A DNA stretch of 64,000 nucleotides, taken from assembly GCA_004554165.1 (NCBI GenBank), contig SFNQ01000014.1:18556-82555 (forward strand), written 5' to 3'. This document shows, piece after piece, positions 8,552-15,849 of the stretch (within the stretch, counting starts at the first letter, position 1; each line of letters begins with the position of its first letter). The translations under genes and the position numbers were made by a program. Source of the DNA: Clostridiales bacterium. GTDB taxonomy: Bacteria; Bacillota; Clostridia; Christensenellales; CAG-138. The notes beneath the pieces are model-generated. The model did not search any database, was not told the origin of the DNA, and worked only from the letters and a program-made list of their open reading frames with translations.

Positions 8552-9727
8552 ATGAAAAAATGCCTTTCTCTTCTGCTTGCGCTGCTGTTTGTTTCCGCGG
8601 CGCTGGCGCTCCCCCGCAGCGCGCAGGCAAAGGACGAGCTCAAGAACACCGATCCCGACAAATACTACATCGTGCTCGACCTCAACAATCAGATCATTAC
8701 GGTCTATGAAAAGGATGCGGCCGGCGAGTACACCCGCGTTGTACGCCGCTTCATCTGCTCCACCGGCCGCGACAAGCCCAGCGAGGGCTCGGCCATAGAC
8801 GACAGCACGCCCACGCCCACCGGCATCTGGAAAATCGGCGGGCGGGAGCGCTTTGGCAAGTTCGCAAACTTTTCCGAGTACGCCCGCTACTGGACCCAGC
8901 TTGTGGAGGACATCTATTTCCACTCCATCATGTTCAGCAAGCGGGATTTGACCGCCATCAAGAGCGGCCCCTACGGCTCTCTGGGCGGCAGCGTTTCCCA
9001 CGGCTGCGTCCGCCTGCTGGTGGAGGACGCCAAATGGCTCTACTACTATGCCTGCCCCGGTACCACCGTGGAGGTGACAAAGTCCCTGCCGACGGACCGG
9101 TCGCTGAAGGCCGCGCTGCGCAACCAGCGCAATGAAACAAAGTTTAAGGATTATAAGGCGCTGCAGGAAAACTTCTACGACAACGAAGAGCTCCCCAACG
9201 ATAAGGCCTATGTTACCCACGAGAGCGCGGTTCTGCGCAAGGAAAGCAAAACCTCCGCCAAGGCCATCCACAGCCTGACGCTGGGCGAGGAGCTGGAAAT
9301 CCTGCTCTACAACGACGCCTGGGTCAAGGTGCGCGACGGGGATGGCAAGGAGGGGTATGTCTACCGCGGCTTCATCAGCCTGACGCAGGGGCAGACCGAC
9401 ACCCGCGCGGACGCAAACGTCATCAAATCCACCACCTGGATGTACAGCGGGAAGAACGCCGCGGTGGAAAACCGTATCTGCAAGGTGCCCACCGACACCC
9501 CTGTGCGGGTGAGCGAAATCGACGAATCTGCGGGCTTTGCAAAGATTACCTATTATACGGAAACCGGCTATATTCAGACGAAGTATCTCAAGACCGCCTA
9601 CGGCATCGACCTTGGCGACGGGAACGCGCCGGTTATCACGCCCTCGCCGAAGCCCACAAAAACGCCGGACGAAACCGCTACGCCGGAGCCCTCGGCAAGC
9701 GCAACGCCGGCCCCCGCCGCGGGCTGA
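8552..9727 (+). CDS. Secreted L,D-transpeptidase (YkuD) with SH3-like domain
   Basis: 391 residues from ATG 8552, preceded by GGAGG. A signal peptide (MKKCLSLLLALLFVSAALAL, cleaved near SAQA) leads into a YkuD domain: HSIMFSKRD, then the catalytic motif GSVSHGCVRL with His150 and Cys152. A bacterial SH3-like segment follows (AVLRKESKTSAKAIHSLTLG through VRDGDGKEGYVYRGFISL), and the C-terminal tail is rich in Pro, Thr and Ser. YkuD enzymes form 3-3 peptide cross-links or attach proteins to peptidoglycan outside the cell. The longer open frame starting at 8426 is not used; the signal peptide fixes the start. It probably acts with the neighbouring NlpC/P60 hydrolase in wall remodelling. Confidence 0.92.
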   Translation: MKKCLSLLLALLFVSAALALPRSAQAKDELKNTDPDKYYIVLDLNNQIITVYEKDAAGEYTRVVRRFICSTGRDKPSEGSAIDDSTPTPTGIWKIGGRERFGKFANFSEYARYWTQLVEDIYFHSIMFSKRDLTAIKSGPYGSLGGSVSHGCVRLLVEDAKWLYYYACPGTTVEVTKSLPTDRSLKAALRNQRNETKFKDYKALQENFYDNEELPNDKAYVTHESAVLRKESKTSAKAIHSLTLGEELEILLYNDAWVKVRDGDGKEGYVYRGFISLTQGQTDTRADANVIKSTTWMYSGKNAAVENRICKVPTDTPVRVSEIDESAGFAKITYYTETGYIQTKYLKTAYGIDLGDGNAPVITPSPKPTKTPDETATPEPSASATPAPAAG

Positions 9728-9776
9728 GAGTCCCCGTTCCGCCGCTTGCCGGAGAAAAACCCCGGAAACAATTGCA

Positions 9777-9802
9777 GCCCCGGAGCAATCCTGCTCCGGG
9801 GC
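9777..9802. terminator. Terminator hairpin between the L,D-transpeptidase and the convergent gene
   Basis: An 11-bp perfect stem GCCCCGGAGCA (9777-9787) pairs with 9792-9802 around a 4-nt loop. CGTTGCGTTG follows on the plus strand, a weak T tract. It sits between converging genes and may serve both directions. Confidence 0.65.
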
Positions 9803-9822
9803 CGTTGCGTTGACAGCGGCGG

Positions 9823-10530
9823 CTATTCGTGGAATTGATAGACGTTGGGCACGCTCTCCCTGCCAAACGTTTGAATTGCCATACGATACATGGCTTTTGC
9901 GTGAATCCTGTCGTGCCAGAGAAAGCGCCGCAGAACCTTTCTCAGCGTCCATTCCTCGCCATAACTGCCGGAATATACCCGGTTGGCCAAAAAATCCTCG
10001 TGCTGTTCCAGGCTTTCAAAGCCACGGCTTCTGGATGCAAAAATCGTGCCGTCGCAATCGGCAGCAACGCCGATCTCTCCGAAATAATAGCTGTTGACGT
10101 TTTTTGTATGGGTATACATTTCCTCTGCGGTGCGGGGGCGCTTCCCATAAAAGGTTTCCCTTTCGGCAAGACAGCTTTCCCCCTTGTCCGGAATTGCTTC
10201 ATACAGCGCCAGAAAATCCCTTGCCGAGCGTAGGGCCAGTTTCTTCAGGCCGTAATACTCGGCCGCGTCCAGCGGCGCCTTTTCCGTCTCGAACAGCACG
10301 TCCGAATCCGCATCGCAAACCGCCAGTCCGGAGGACTTTTCCTGAACAATCACAATTTCGCAGGAGGTCTGGACGGACTCGCCCCTCCAGCGCAGATAGG
10401 ACCGGACCTCCCCTTCCATTTTGCGCAGGGCAATTACTCTGCTTTCCCCTCTTGTAAACGCGCCGATCAGATTCTCGGCATAGAGGAGGCTGTCCTCCCC
10501 GTTGTGCTCCCAAACGCAGGCAATCCTCAT
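9823..10530 (-). CDS. Uncharacterised protein, possible DinB-like C-terminus
   Basis: 235 residues, not assigned to a family with confidence. It starts MRIACVWEHNGEDSLLYAEN and is rich in charged and aromatic residues, with no signal peptide or membrane segment. The last 60 residues (EEWTLRKVLRRFLWHDRIHA, then KAMYRMAIQTFG) resemble the helical end of DinB-like proteins, with conserved-looking Trp, Arg and His. I infer this from pattern only. The start ATG 10530 has GGAGAG upstream. The coding sequence has more A/T-rich codons than its neighbours, so recent acquisition is possible. No neighbour suggests a role. Confidence 0.6.
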   Translation of the reverse strand: MRIACVWEHNGEDSLLYAENLIGAFTRGESRVIALRKMEGEVRSYLRWRGESVQTSCEIVIVQEKSSGLAVCDADSDVLFETEKAPLDAAEYYGLKKLALRSARDFLALYEAIPDKGESCLAERETFYGKRPRTAEEMYTHTKNVNSYYFGEIGVAADCDGTIFASRSRGFESLEQHEDFLANRVYSGSYGEEWTLRKVLRRFLWHDRIHAKAMYRMAIQTFGRESVPNVYQFHE

Positions 10531-10835
10531 GTCTCTCCACCCCTGTCCGCTCTGGGGCGGCCTCCTCAGGCTTTCGCCCCCCGGGCGGGCCGGTCTCTCC
10601 CAACAGAAAAGCGGGCTGGCCGCAGTCCTTGCAATCCGTCGCCCGCATTTCGGCCAATCACAACGAATCTTTCTCCAGAAGCTCCGGCCTCGTCTGCCTG
10701 CGCATCAGAGCGCTCTGCTCCCCGGCGTTCCTGCTTTCGGAGTCCTTTCTTCGGAAGCGGGCAGGCCCGCAGGGACAAACCCCACATCCCCGGCGGAATA
10801 TGGTGCTCGCCTCCGGACCGGCGGATGTCTCCCGT
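10531..10835. other. Intergenic stretch with no supported gene
   Basis: About 305 bp between two leftward genes. Short open frames exist on both strands but none has a ribosome binding site, a plausible composition or a family motif. I see no clear promoter or terminator. Confidence 0.5.
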
Positions 10836-11768
10836 TCAGTCCGCCCCTTCGCCGCCGTCCAGCAGCAGGTCTTCCGGCGTTTTCCCGGCCAAAATCTCGC
10901 CAAGAGCGGCAACGCAGGCCTGCGCCGCGGCTTCGTCGTCCACGGACGCCCCGGAGGGCAGAATCCCCGGATGCTCCGCAGCAAGCCCGGCAAGCGCAGC
11001 GTCGCTGCCAACGGTGAAAATCTCAAAATCGTCCCGCTCCTGCGCGATCATTGCGGCGGCAAGCTCCGCCGCCTGCGCCGGGCTTTCCACAAAGGCCGCG
11101 TCCACCATGCCGGGATAGAACTCCTCCAGCCGTTCCGCAATCCAGGCGGCAAGCGTCCCCTTGCCCGGAGCAAAAACGCCCTTGTTCAGTATGCGGCCCC
11201 CGTCCACCGCCGCGGTCCAGGCGGCATACGCCGCGCCGTCCGTGCGTTCAAATACGCCGAACATGCGCACGGGCGTATCATGAGGCGGGTAGGCAATGGC
11301 AGCCTCCAGCGCCGCCTCCGCAGTCGCGGGCGCAGCGACCTTCCAGCCGATTTCCGTCACCGCGTCCGGCAGCTCCGCGCCCGTGCGATTGTAGGCCAGC
11401 ACGGGAATGCCCCGCTCCAGCAGCGCGGCAATCTGCGCCGTATCCTCCGGCGGCGCGGCAAGGTACAGCACTGCAAGATCCACCTCCGCCATTCCCGAAA
11501 GCTCCTGCAGCGAGGTTTCCATCAGGTCTATGCCGGCGACGCTGTCAAGGGCCGCCCGGAAGGCCTCGTCCGCGCCGTCCATCACGCAGGCCACCAGCGG
11601 CGGCAGCGGCGGCTCCGTGGGTTCGGGCGCGGCGGAGGGCGCTGCGGTTGCAGCCGTATTCTCCGGCGGAATGTAAATATCCTGCCGCGCAATCATATAG
11701 GCCGCGCAGAGCGCTACGATCAGTGTAACAACAAAAATGACCAGTGCAATCCATTTTTTCGTGCTCAT
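10836..11768 (-). CDS. Membrane-anchored periplasmic-binding-protein-like protein
   Basis: 310 residues from ATG 11768. One N-terminal membrane segment (STKKWIALVIFVVTLIVALC) is followed by a Pro/Ala/Thr linker (PSAAPEPTEPPLPP) and a domain resembling a type-1 sugar-binding protein: PLVACVMDGADEAFRAALDS, ERGIPVLAYNRTGAELPDAV (the PVV-YN-like hinge strand), and an EIFTVGSDAALAGLA strand with an Asp-like effector position. It probably senses or binds a small ligand outside the membrane. No permease or ATPase gene is adjacent and there is no lipobox. The -10 box lies only 6 nt from the ATG, so the message may be leaderless. Confidence 0.65.
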   Translation of the reverse strand: MSTKKWIALVIFVVTLIVALCAAYMIARQDIYIPPENTAATAAPSAAPEPTEPPLPPLVACVMDGADEAFRAALDSVAGIDLMETSLQELSGMAEVDLAVLYLAAPPEDTAQIAALLERGIPVLAYNRTGAELPDAVTEIGWKVAAPATAEAALEAAIAYPPHDTPVRMFGVFERTDGAAYAAWTAAVDGGRILNKGVFAPGKGTLAAWIAERLEEFYPGMVDAAFVESPAQAAELAAAMIAQERDDFEIFTVGSDAALAGLAAEHPGILPSGASVDDEAAAQACVAALGEILAGKTPEDLLLDGGEGAD

Positions 11769-11774
11769 AAAAGT

Positions 11775-11785
11775 ATTATACCACA
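11775..11785 (-). promoter_or_regulatory. TRTG-type extended -10 promoter immediately before the binding-protein-like gene
   Basis: TGTGGTATAAT on the minus strand (11785-11775) is a perfect Gram-positive -16/-10 element. Only ACTTTT separates it from ATG 11768, so the predicted start site falls on or beside the start codon. Confidence 0.55.
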
Positions 11786-11795
11786 GCTCCTCCAT

Positions 11796-12196
11796 GGAGT
11801 GTTATACGAGATTTGTCCTTTCCGGGCAGGAGAAGCGGCGCGCCCCCTCTTCTCCGGCGCGATAAGCAAGGCCCGCTGCCTCCGGGCCGCCGGTTCCGAA
11901 GCCGCAGGTGGCTTTGGCGGCATACGTTCCCCCGCGTCTGCCGGAGCCGCTCTCTCCCCGCAGGCAGCCTCTGCCGCTTCCGGCGAACGCCTCCCGCAGA
12001 GTCAGCTTTCCTGCACGCGCCGTCTGCAAAACTGCCTTTTCCCAGGCCGCGATTCCTGAGGTTTTTCCGTGCCGGCCGCATATGCGCCGGAAGGGATCGC
12101 CTGTTTCCGGCCGGCTTTCCCCGCCTTTCGACGCCAGGAAGCGTTTGGAAGCTCTTTTCCCTCCTGCATACCGAAAAAAGTTGATTGACAGCCAAA
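11796..12196. other. Intergenic region with no supported gene
   Basis: About 400 GC-rich bases between clpX and the binding-protein-like gene. Open frames on both strands lack ribosome binding sites and have arginine/proline-heavy translations typical of non-coding GC-rich DNA. Apart from the clpX terminator at its right end I recognise nothing. Confidence 0.5.
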
Positions 12197-12218
12197 CGCC
12201 CGCCGTTGCCGGCGGACG
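12197..12218 (-). terminator. Intrinsic terminator after clpX
   Basis: On the minus strand CGTCCGCCG pairs with CGGCGGGCG (9 bp, one G-U) around a GCAA tetraloop, followed by TTTGGCTGT. It starts 12 nt past the clpX stop. Confidence 0.7.
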
Positions 12219-12229
12219 TTGTGATGCTG

Positions 12230-13500
12230 TTATGCGCTCTGGCGCGGTTTTTTCGCCGCCTTGGGCTTTTCGCTCTTGGCGGGCTTCTCCTTTTTGGGCC
12301 GGGGCTCCGCGCCTTCGCTGAGTTCGGGCGGCGAAACCTTCTCGATGGCGTCCTTTGTGATGCGGCATGCCGTAATGTTCTCCTTCGAGGGGATATCGAA
12401 CATCACGTCCAGCATCACGTCCTCCAGTATGGCCCGCAGGCCGCGGGCGCCGGTCTTGCGCTCGATGGCCTTTTTGGCTACGGCGCGCAGGGCCTCCTCA
12501 TCGAAGGTAAGCTCCACGCCGTCCATTTCGAACAGGCGCCTGTACTGGCGGGTCAGGGCGTTCTTCGGCTCGGTGAGAATGCGCACGAGCGCGTCCTCGT
12601 CCAGATTTTCCAGCGTGACGATCACCGGCATGCGGCCCACAAACTCCGGGATCAGGCCATACTTGAGCAGGTCCTCGGGGAGAATGTTCTTGAGCGTCTG
12701 GCCGATGTCCTTTTCCACGTTGGACTGAACGTCCGCGCCAAAGCCCATGAGCTTTTGGCCGATGCGCTTTTCGATGATCTTGTCGATCCCGGAAAAAGCG
12801 CCGCCGCAGATGAACAGGATGTTGGTCGTGTCAATCTGGATGAACTCCTGGTGCGGGTGCTTTCTGCCGCCCTGCGGAGGCACGGAGGCCACGGTACCCT
12901 CCAGAATCTTGAGCAGCGCCTGCTGTACGCCCTCGCCGGACACGTCGCGGGTGATGGAGACGTTCTCGCTCTTTCTGGCGATCTTATCCACCTCGTCGAT
13001 ATAGATGATGCCCTTTTCCGCCTTCTGCACGTCGTAGTCCGCGGCCTGAATGAGCTTGAGCAGAATGTTCTCCACGTCCTCGCCCACATAGCCCGCTTCG
13101 GTGAGGCTTGTGGCGTCCGCCACGGCAAAGGGTACGTTCAGTATTTTTGCCAGCGTCTGCGCCAGCATCGTCTTGCCGCAGCCCGTTGGCCCCAGCATGA
13201 TGATGTTGCTCTTTTGCAGTTCAACGTCGTCCTTCTGGTCGCCCGCATTGATCCGCGCTTTGCGGCCTGCTGCCCGATGACGTATTCGTTCAGTGTATCG
13301 AGAATCTCCTGGGGCTTTGGCACGTCCTGAAGATCGACGGCTTCGGCCTCGTTGTCCTCCTCGATGATCTCATGGCAGAGCTCGACGCACTCGTTGCAGA
13401 TGTAAACGCCGGGGCCCGCGATGATGCGCTGTACCTCCTCCTGAGTCTTGCCGCAGAAGGTGCAGCGGATGTTCAGCTTGTCGTCATTCTTCGTTGCCAT
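12230..13500 (-). pseudogene. clpX: clpX, ATP-dependent Clp unfoldase, disrupted by a frameshifting internal deletion
   Basis: The N-terminal part from ATG 13500 (MATKNDDKLNIRCTFCGKTQ) holds the four-Cys zinc-binding domain (CTFC, CNEC) and continues to EYVIGQQAAK. The reading frame then shifts near 13256-13257. The other frame resumes RINAGDQKDDVELQKSN and carries Walker A GPTGCGKT, Walker B IIYIDEVDK and the full AAA+ C-terminus, ending at 12230. ClpX proteins normally have about 12 residues (of the type KSLAVAVYNHYK) between AK and RIN; here only 2 nt remain, implying 34 nt lost. As sequenced, translation ends out of frame at 13138. Both flanking parts look under normal constraint, so the lesion is recent or an assembly error. 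It follows clpP by 50 bp in a tig-clpP-clpX operon. Confidence 0.85.
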
Positions 13501-13549
13501 TTTGTTCTCTTTTCTTTCTGTTGGTCTGCCGGATTGCGCCGCAGGCTGC

Positions 13550-14134
13550 TCAGCGCCGCGCCGGGATGATCTCATCCACGAGGCCGTAGGCCTTCGCCTG
13601 CTCGGCCGTCATGAAATTGTCGCGCTCGGTGTCGGCTGCAACCTTGTCAAGCGGCTGTCCCGTGCGCTCGGCGAGAATCTCGTTCAGGCGCTTTTTGATG
13701 CGCAGGATCTGCTCCACCTGAATGTTCATGTCGGTCGCCTGACCGCGCGCGCCGCCGCTGGGCTGATGGATCATGATCTCCGCGTTGGGCAGCGCCCTGC
13801 GCTTGCCCTTTGCGCCCGCAGCCAGCAGGAACGCGCCCATGGAAGCGGCCAGCCCCACGCAGATGGTCGATACCTCGCATTTAATGTACTGCATGGTATC
13901 GTAAATGGCAAGACCCGCGCTGACAGAGCCGCCGGGACTGTTGATGTAGAGGAAGATATCCCTGTCGGGATCGTCCGCCTCCAGAAACAGCATCTGCGCC
14001 ACAATGATGTTGGCCGTATCGTCGTCCACCTCGCCGCCCAGAAAGATGATGCGATCCTTGAGCAGGCGGGAATAGATATCATAGGAGCGTTCGCCAAGGT
14101 TGGTCTGCTCCACGACCATGGGGACCAGATTCAT
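13550..14134 (-). CDS. clpP: ATP-dependent Clp protease proteolytic subunit
   Basis: 194 residues, normal ClpP length. The catalytic triad is intact: Ser98 in GLAASMGAF, His123 in MIHQPSGGA and Asp172 in DTERDNFM. It forms the double-heptamer proteolytic chamber that works with ClpX or ClpC. It lies 12 bp downstream of tig and 50 bp upstream of clpX, a common Firmicutes order. The start is ATG 14134 behind AAGGAGAA. Confidence 0.97.
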   Translation of the reverse strand: MNLVPMVVEQTNLGERSYDIYSRLLKDRIIFLGGEVDDDTANIIVAQMLFLEADDPDRDIFLYINSPGGSVSAGLAIYDTMQYIKCEVSTICVGLAASMGAFLLAAGAKGKRRALPNAEIMIHQPSGGARGQATDMNIQVEQILRIKKRLNEILAERTGQPLDKVAADTERDNFMTAEQAKAYGLVDEIIPARR

Positions 14135-14146
14135 GCAGGTTCTCCT

Positions 14147-15466
14147 TTATTCCTCGGTTTTTTCGGGTTCCGGCTTTTTCTTCTCCGGCACCAGCTGCAC
14201 GGAGGAGACGATCAGCTCCACGGTCTTTTCCGCAACCTTGCGGTCGGTGAGATACTCGCGGTCGTCGTCGCTGATCTGCTTTTTGAAGTCCTCTGCCGGC
14301 ATGCCGCTGTTTTCGGCGTATTCGGCGATCACGGCCTCCAGCTCCTCGTCCGAGCAGGAAACATTCTCCGCCTTGCCCACAGCCTCGATCACAAGCTGCA
14401 TCTTCACGCGGCCCTTCGCTTCCTCGCGGTAGCTTTCCTTGAGCGCGTTGAGATCCGTGCCCACATATTTGCAGTAATCCTCCAGCGTAATGCCGCTCAT
14501 CTGCAGGCGGTAGCCCATGTCCCGCAGCATGTAGTTGGCCTGCCGCTCGATCATGCACTCGGGAATCTCAACCTCCGCCCCGTCGCACACGGCCTTGATG
14601 GCCAGATTCTCGATGGCGGTCTTTTCGTTCTTTGCCGCCTGCTCCTCCATGGCTCTGCGCTTGTCGGCGATGAGCTCGGCCAGCGTATCAAACTCGGAGA
14701 CATCCTTTGCAAACTCGTCGTCCAGCGCGGGCAGCTCCTTGACCTGTACGCCGTGGAGCTTCACGGCAAAGACCGCGTCCTTGCCGGCCAGGTTTTCCGC
14801 ATGGTACTCGGCCGGGAAGGTCACCTGAATGTCGCGCTCCTCGCCCACGGTCATGCCCACGAGCTGCTCTTCAAAGCCGGGGATGAAGGTGTTGGAGCCG
14901 ATGACGAGGGTCTGCTCGGTGGCTGTGCCGCCGTCAAACCGGACGCCGTCCACGCTGCCGCTGTAATCGATGATGACGCGGTCGCCGTTCTCCACAGGGC
15001 GCTCGACATCCACAAAGCGCGCGTTCTTTTCGCGCTCCTGCTCGATGACGGCGTCAACGTCCGCATCCTCCACAGTATACGTTGGCTTTTCAACTTCTAT
15101 ACCCTTGTAGGCGCCGAGCTTCACCTCGGGCTTGAGCTGCACCTCGGCGGTAAAGACCAGGCCCTCTTCCCGGCTGATCTTTTCGATATCGATGGAGGGC
15201 TTGTCCACGGCGATGAAGCCGTTCTCCTCCAGCGCCTCGTCGTAGGCCTCGCCCCAGCAGAGCTCGAAGGCGTCCTCGTAAAACACACCCTCGCCGTACA
15301 TGCTCTCGATGACCTTGCGGGGCGCCTTGCCCTTGCGGAAGCCTGCGATGTTGTAATGCCTGCCGTTTTTGACGTAGGCCTGCTGCAACGCTGCGCCAAA
15401 GGTATCCGCGTCCACCTCGATGGTCAGTTTGACCCTGTCATGCTCCAGTTTCTCGATGCTTGCCAT
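14147..15466 (-). CDS. tig: Trigger factor, ribosome-associated chaperone and prolyl isomerase
   Basis: 439 residues. The ribosome-binding domain includes the signature GFRKGKAPRKVIES, the FKBP-type PPIase domain includes ENGDRVIIDYSGSVDGVRFD, and a long helical C-terminal chaperone domain follows, ending in a charged tail (PEKKKPEPEKTEE). It binds near the ribosomal exit tunnel and protects nascent chains. ATG 15466 is preceded by GGAGGAA. It is the first gene of tig-clpP-clpX. Confidence 0.97.
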   Translation of the reverse strand: MASIEKLEHDRVKLTIEVDADTFGAALQQAYVKNGRHYNIAGFRKGKAPRKVIESMYGEGVFYEDAFELCWGEAYDEALEENGFIAVDKPSIDIEKISREEGLVFTAEVQLKPEVKLGAYKGIEVEKPTYTVEDADVDAVIEQEREKNARFVDVERPVENGDRVIIDYSGSVDGVRFDGGTATEQTLVIGSNTFIPGFEEQLVGMTVGEERDIQVTFPAEYHAENLAGKDAVFAVKLHGVQVKELPALDDEFAKDVSEFDTLAELIADKRRAMEEQAAKNEKTAIENLAIKAVCDGAEVEIPECMIERQANYMLRDMGYRLQMSGITLEDYCKYVGTDLNALKESYREEAKGRVKMQLVIEAVGKAENVSCSDEELEAVIAEYAENSGMPAEDFKKQISDDDREYLTDRKVAEKTVELIVSSVQLVPEKKKPEPEKTEE

Positions 15467-15521
15467 GTTTCCTCCAAATACTCATCTATAGTCGGTTTGC
15501 ATAATAACCCAGTATCGAGTT

Positions 15522-15550
15522 ATCATACCACAGCTTTCCGCGCTTGACAA
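15522..15550 (-). promoter_or_regulatory. Promoter of the tig-clpP-clpX operon
   Basis: On the minus strand, -35 TTGTCA (15550-15545) and -10 TATGAT (15527-15522) have 17-bp spacing, with a TGTGG -16 element directly before the -10. Its -35 overlaps that of the divergent thrS promoter. Confidence 0.7.
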
Positions 15551-15572
15551 CACCTTTCCTTATCGATATAAT
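15544..15572 (+). promoter_or_regulatory. Consensus sigma-A promoter of the thrS T-box leader
   Basis: TTGACA (15544-15549), 17-bp spacer, TATAAT (15567-15572): both hexamers are perfect. Transcription should start near 15579. Confidence 0.85.
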
Positions 15573-15579
15573 GATTTTT

Positions 15580-15792
15580 AACGTGGATTGACGTGGAAAC
15601 AGTACCGTCCACTCGCCGTTTTCCGATCAGAGAGCCGCGCGTTTTGCTGAGAGCGCGGCAGGAAAGCCGGACGCGAAGACCGCCCACCGACCGCGCCGGG
15701 CCCTGCCCGTTATTGCAGGAAATGAGTTAGAAATCAGGGTGGAACCGCGATGCCCCTCGCCCCTCGAAGTGTGTTCGAGGGGCGTGTTTTTT
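15580..15792 (+). promoter_or_regulatory. T-box riboswitch leader controlling thrS
   Basis: The T-box core AGGGTGGAACCGCG is at 15736-15749. The upstream stem I region contains AGAGAGCC (near 15630) and a GCCGCGC/GCGCGGC hairpin. An 11-bp terminator stem (15758-15768 with 15774-15784) is followed by TGTTTTTTT. The T-box bulge should bind the free 3' end of uncharged tRNA-Thr and form an antiterminator. A threonine specifier ACC is plausible at 15679-15681 (after GCGAAG), but nearby ACC triplets leave the register open. The leader is about 210 nt. Confidence 0.9.
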
Positions 15793-15849
15793 TGCCCGAC
15801 CCCGCGCCGGGTTAACGTTTCAGAGCTTTAATTAAGGAGGAAATGCAGC

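Noticed and set aside
8345..9952. 535-codon minus-strand open frame
   Set aside because: Antisense to the L,D-transpeptidase gene with its signal peptide and catalytic motif; no family match or binding site.
10629..12059. 476-codon plus-strand open frame covering two gaps
   Set aside because: It runs antisense to the membrane-anchored gene and has no start context or motif; the gaps it covers appear non-coding.
12230..13198. Short functional ClpX starting at ATG 13198
   Set aside because: It would begin directly at Walker A, lacking the zinc domain and the AAA+ N-terminal part, and has no ribosome binding site.
13448..15547. 699-codon plus-strand open frame
   Set aside because: Antisense to clpP and tig. 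Long shadows are expected in GC-rich coding DNA.
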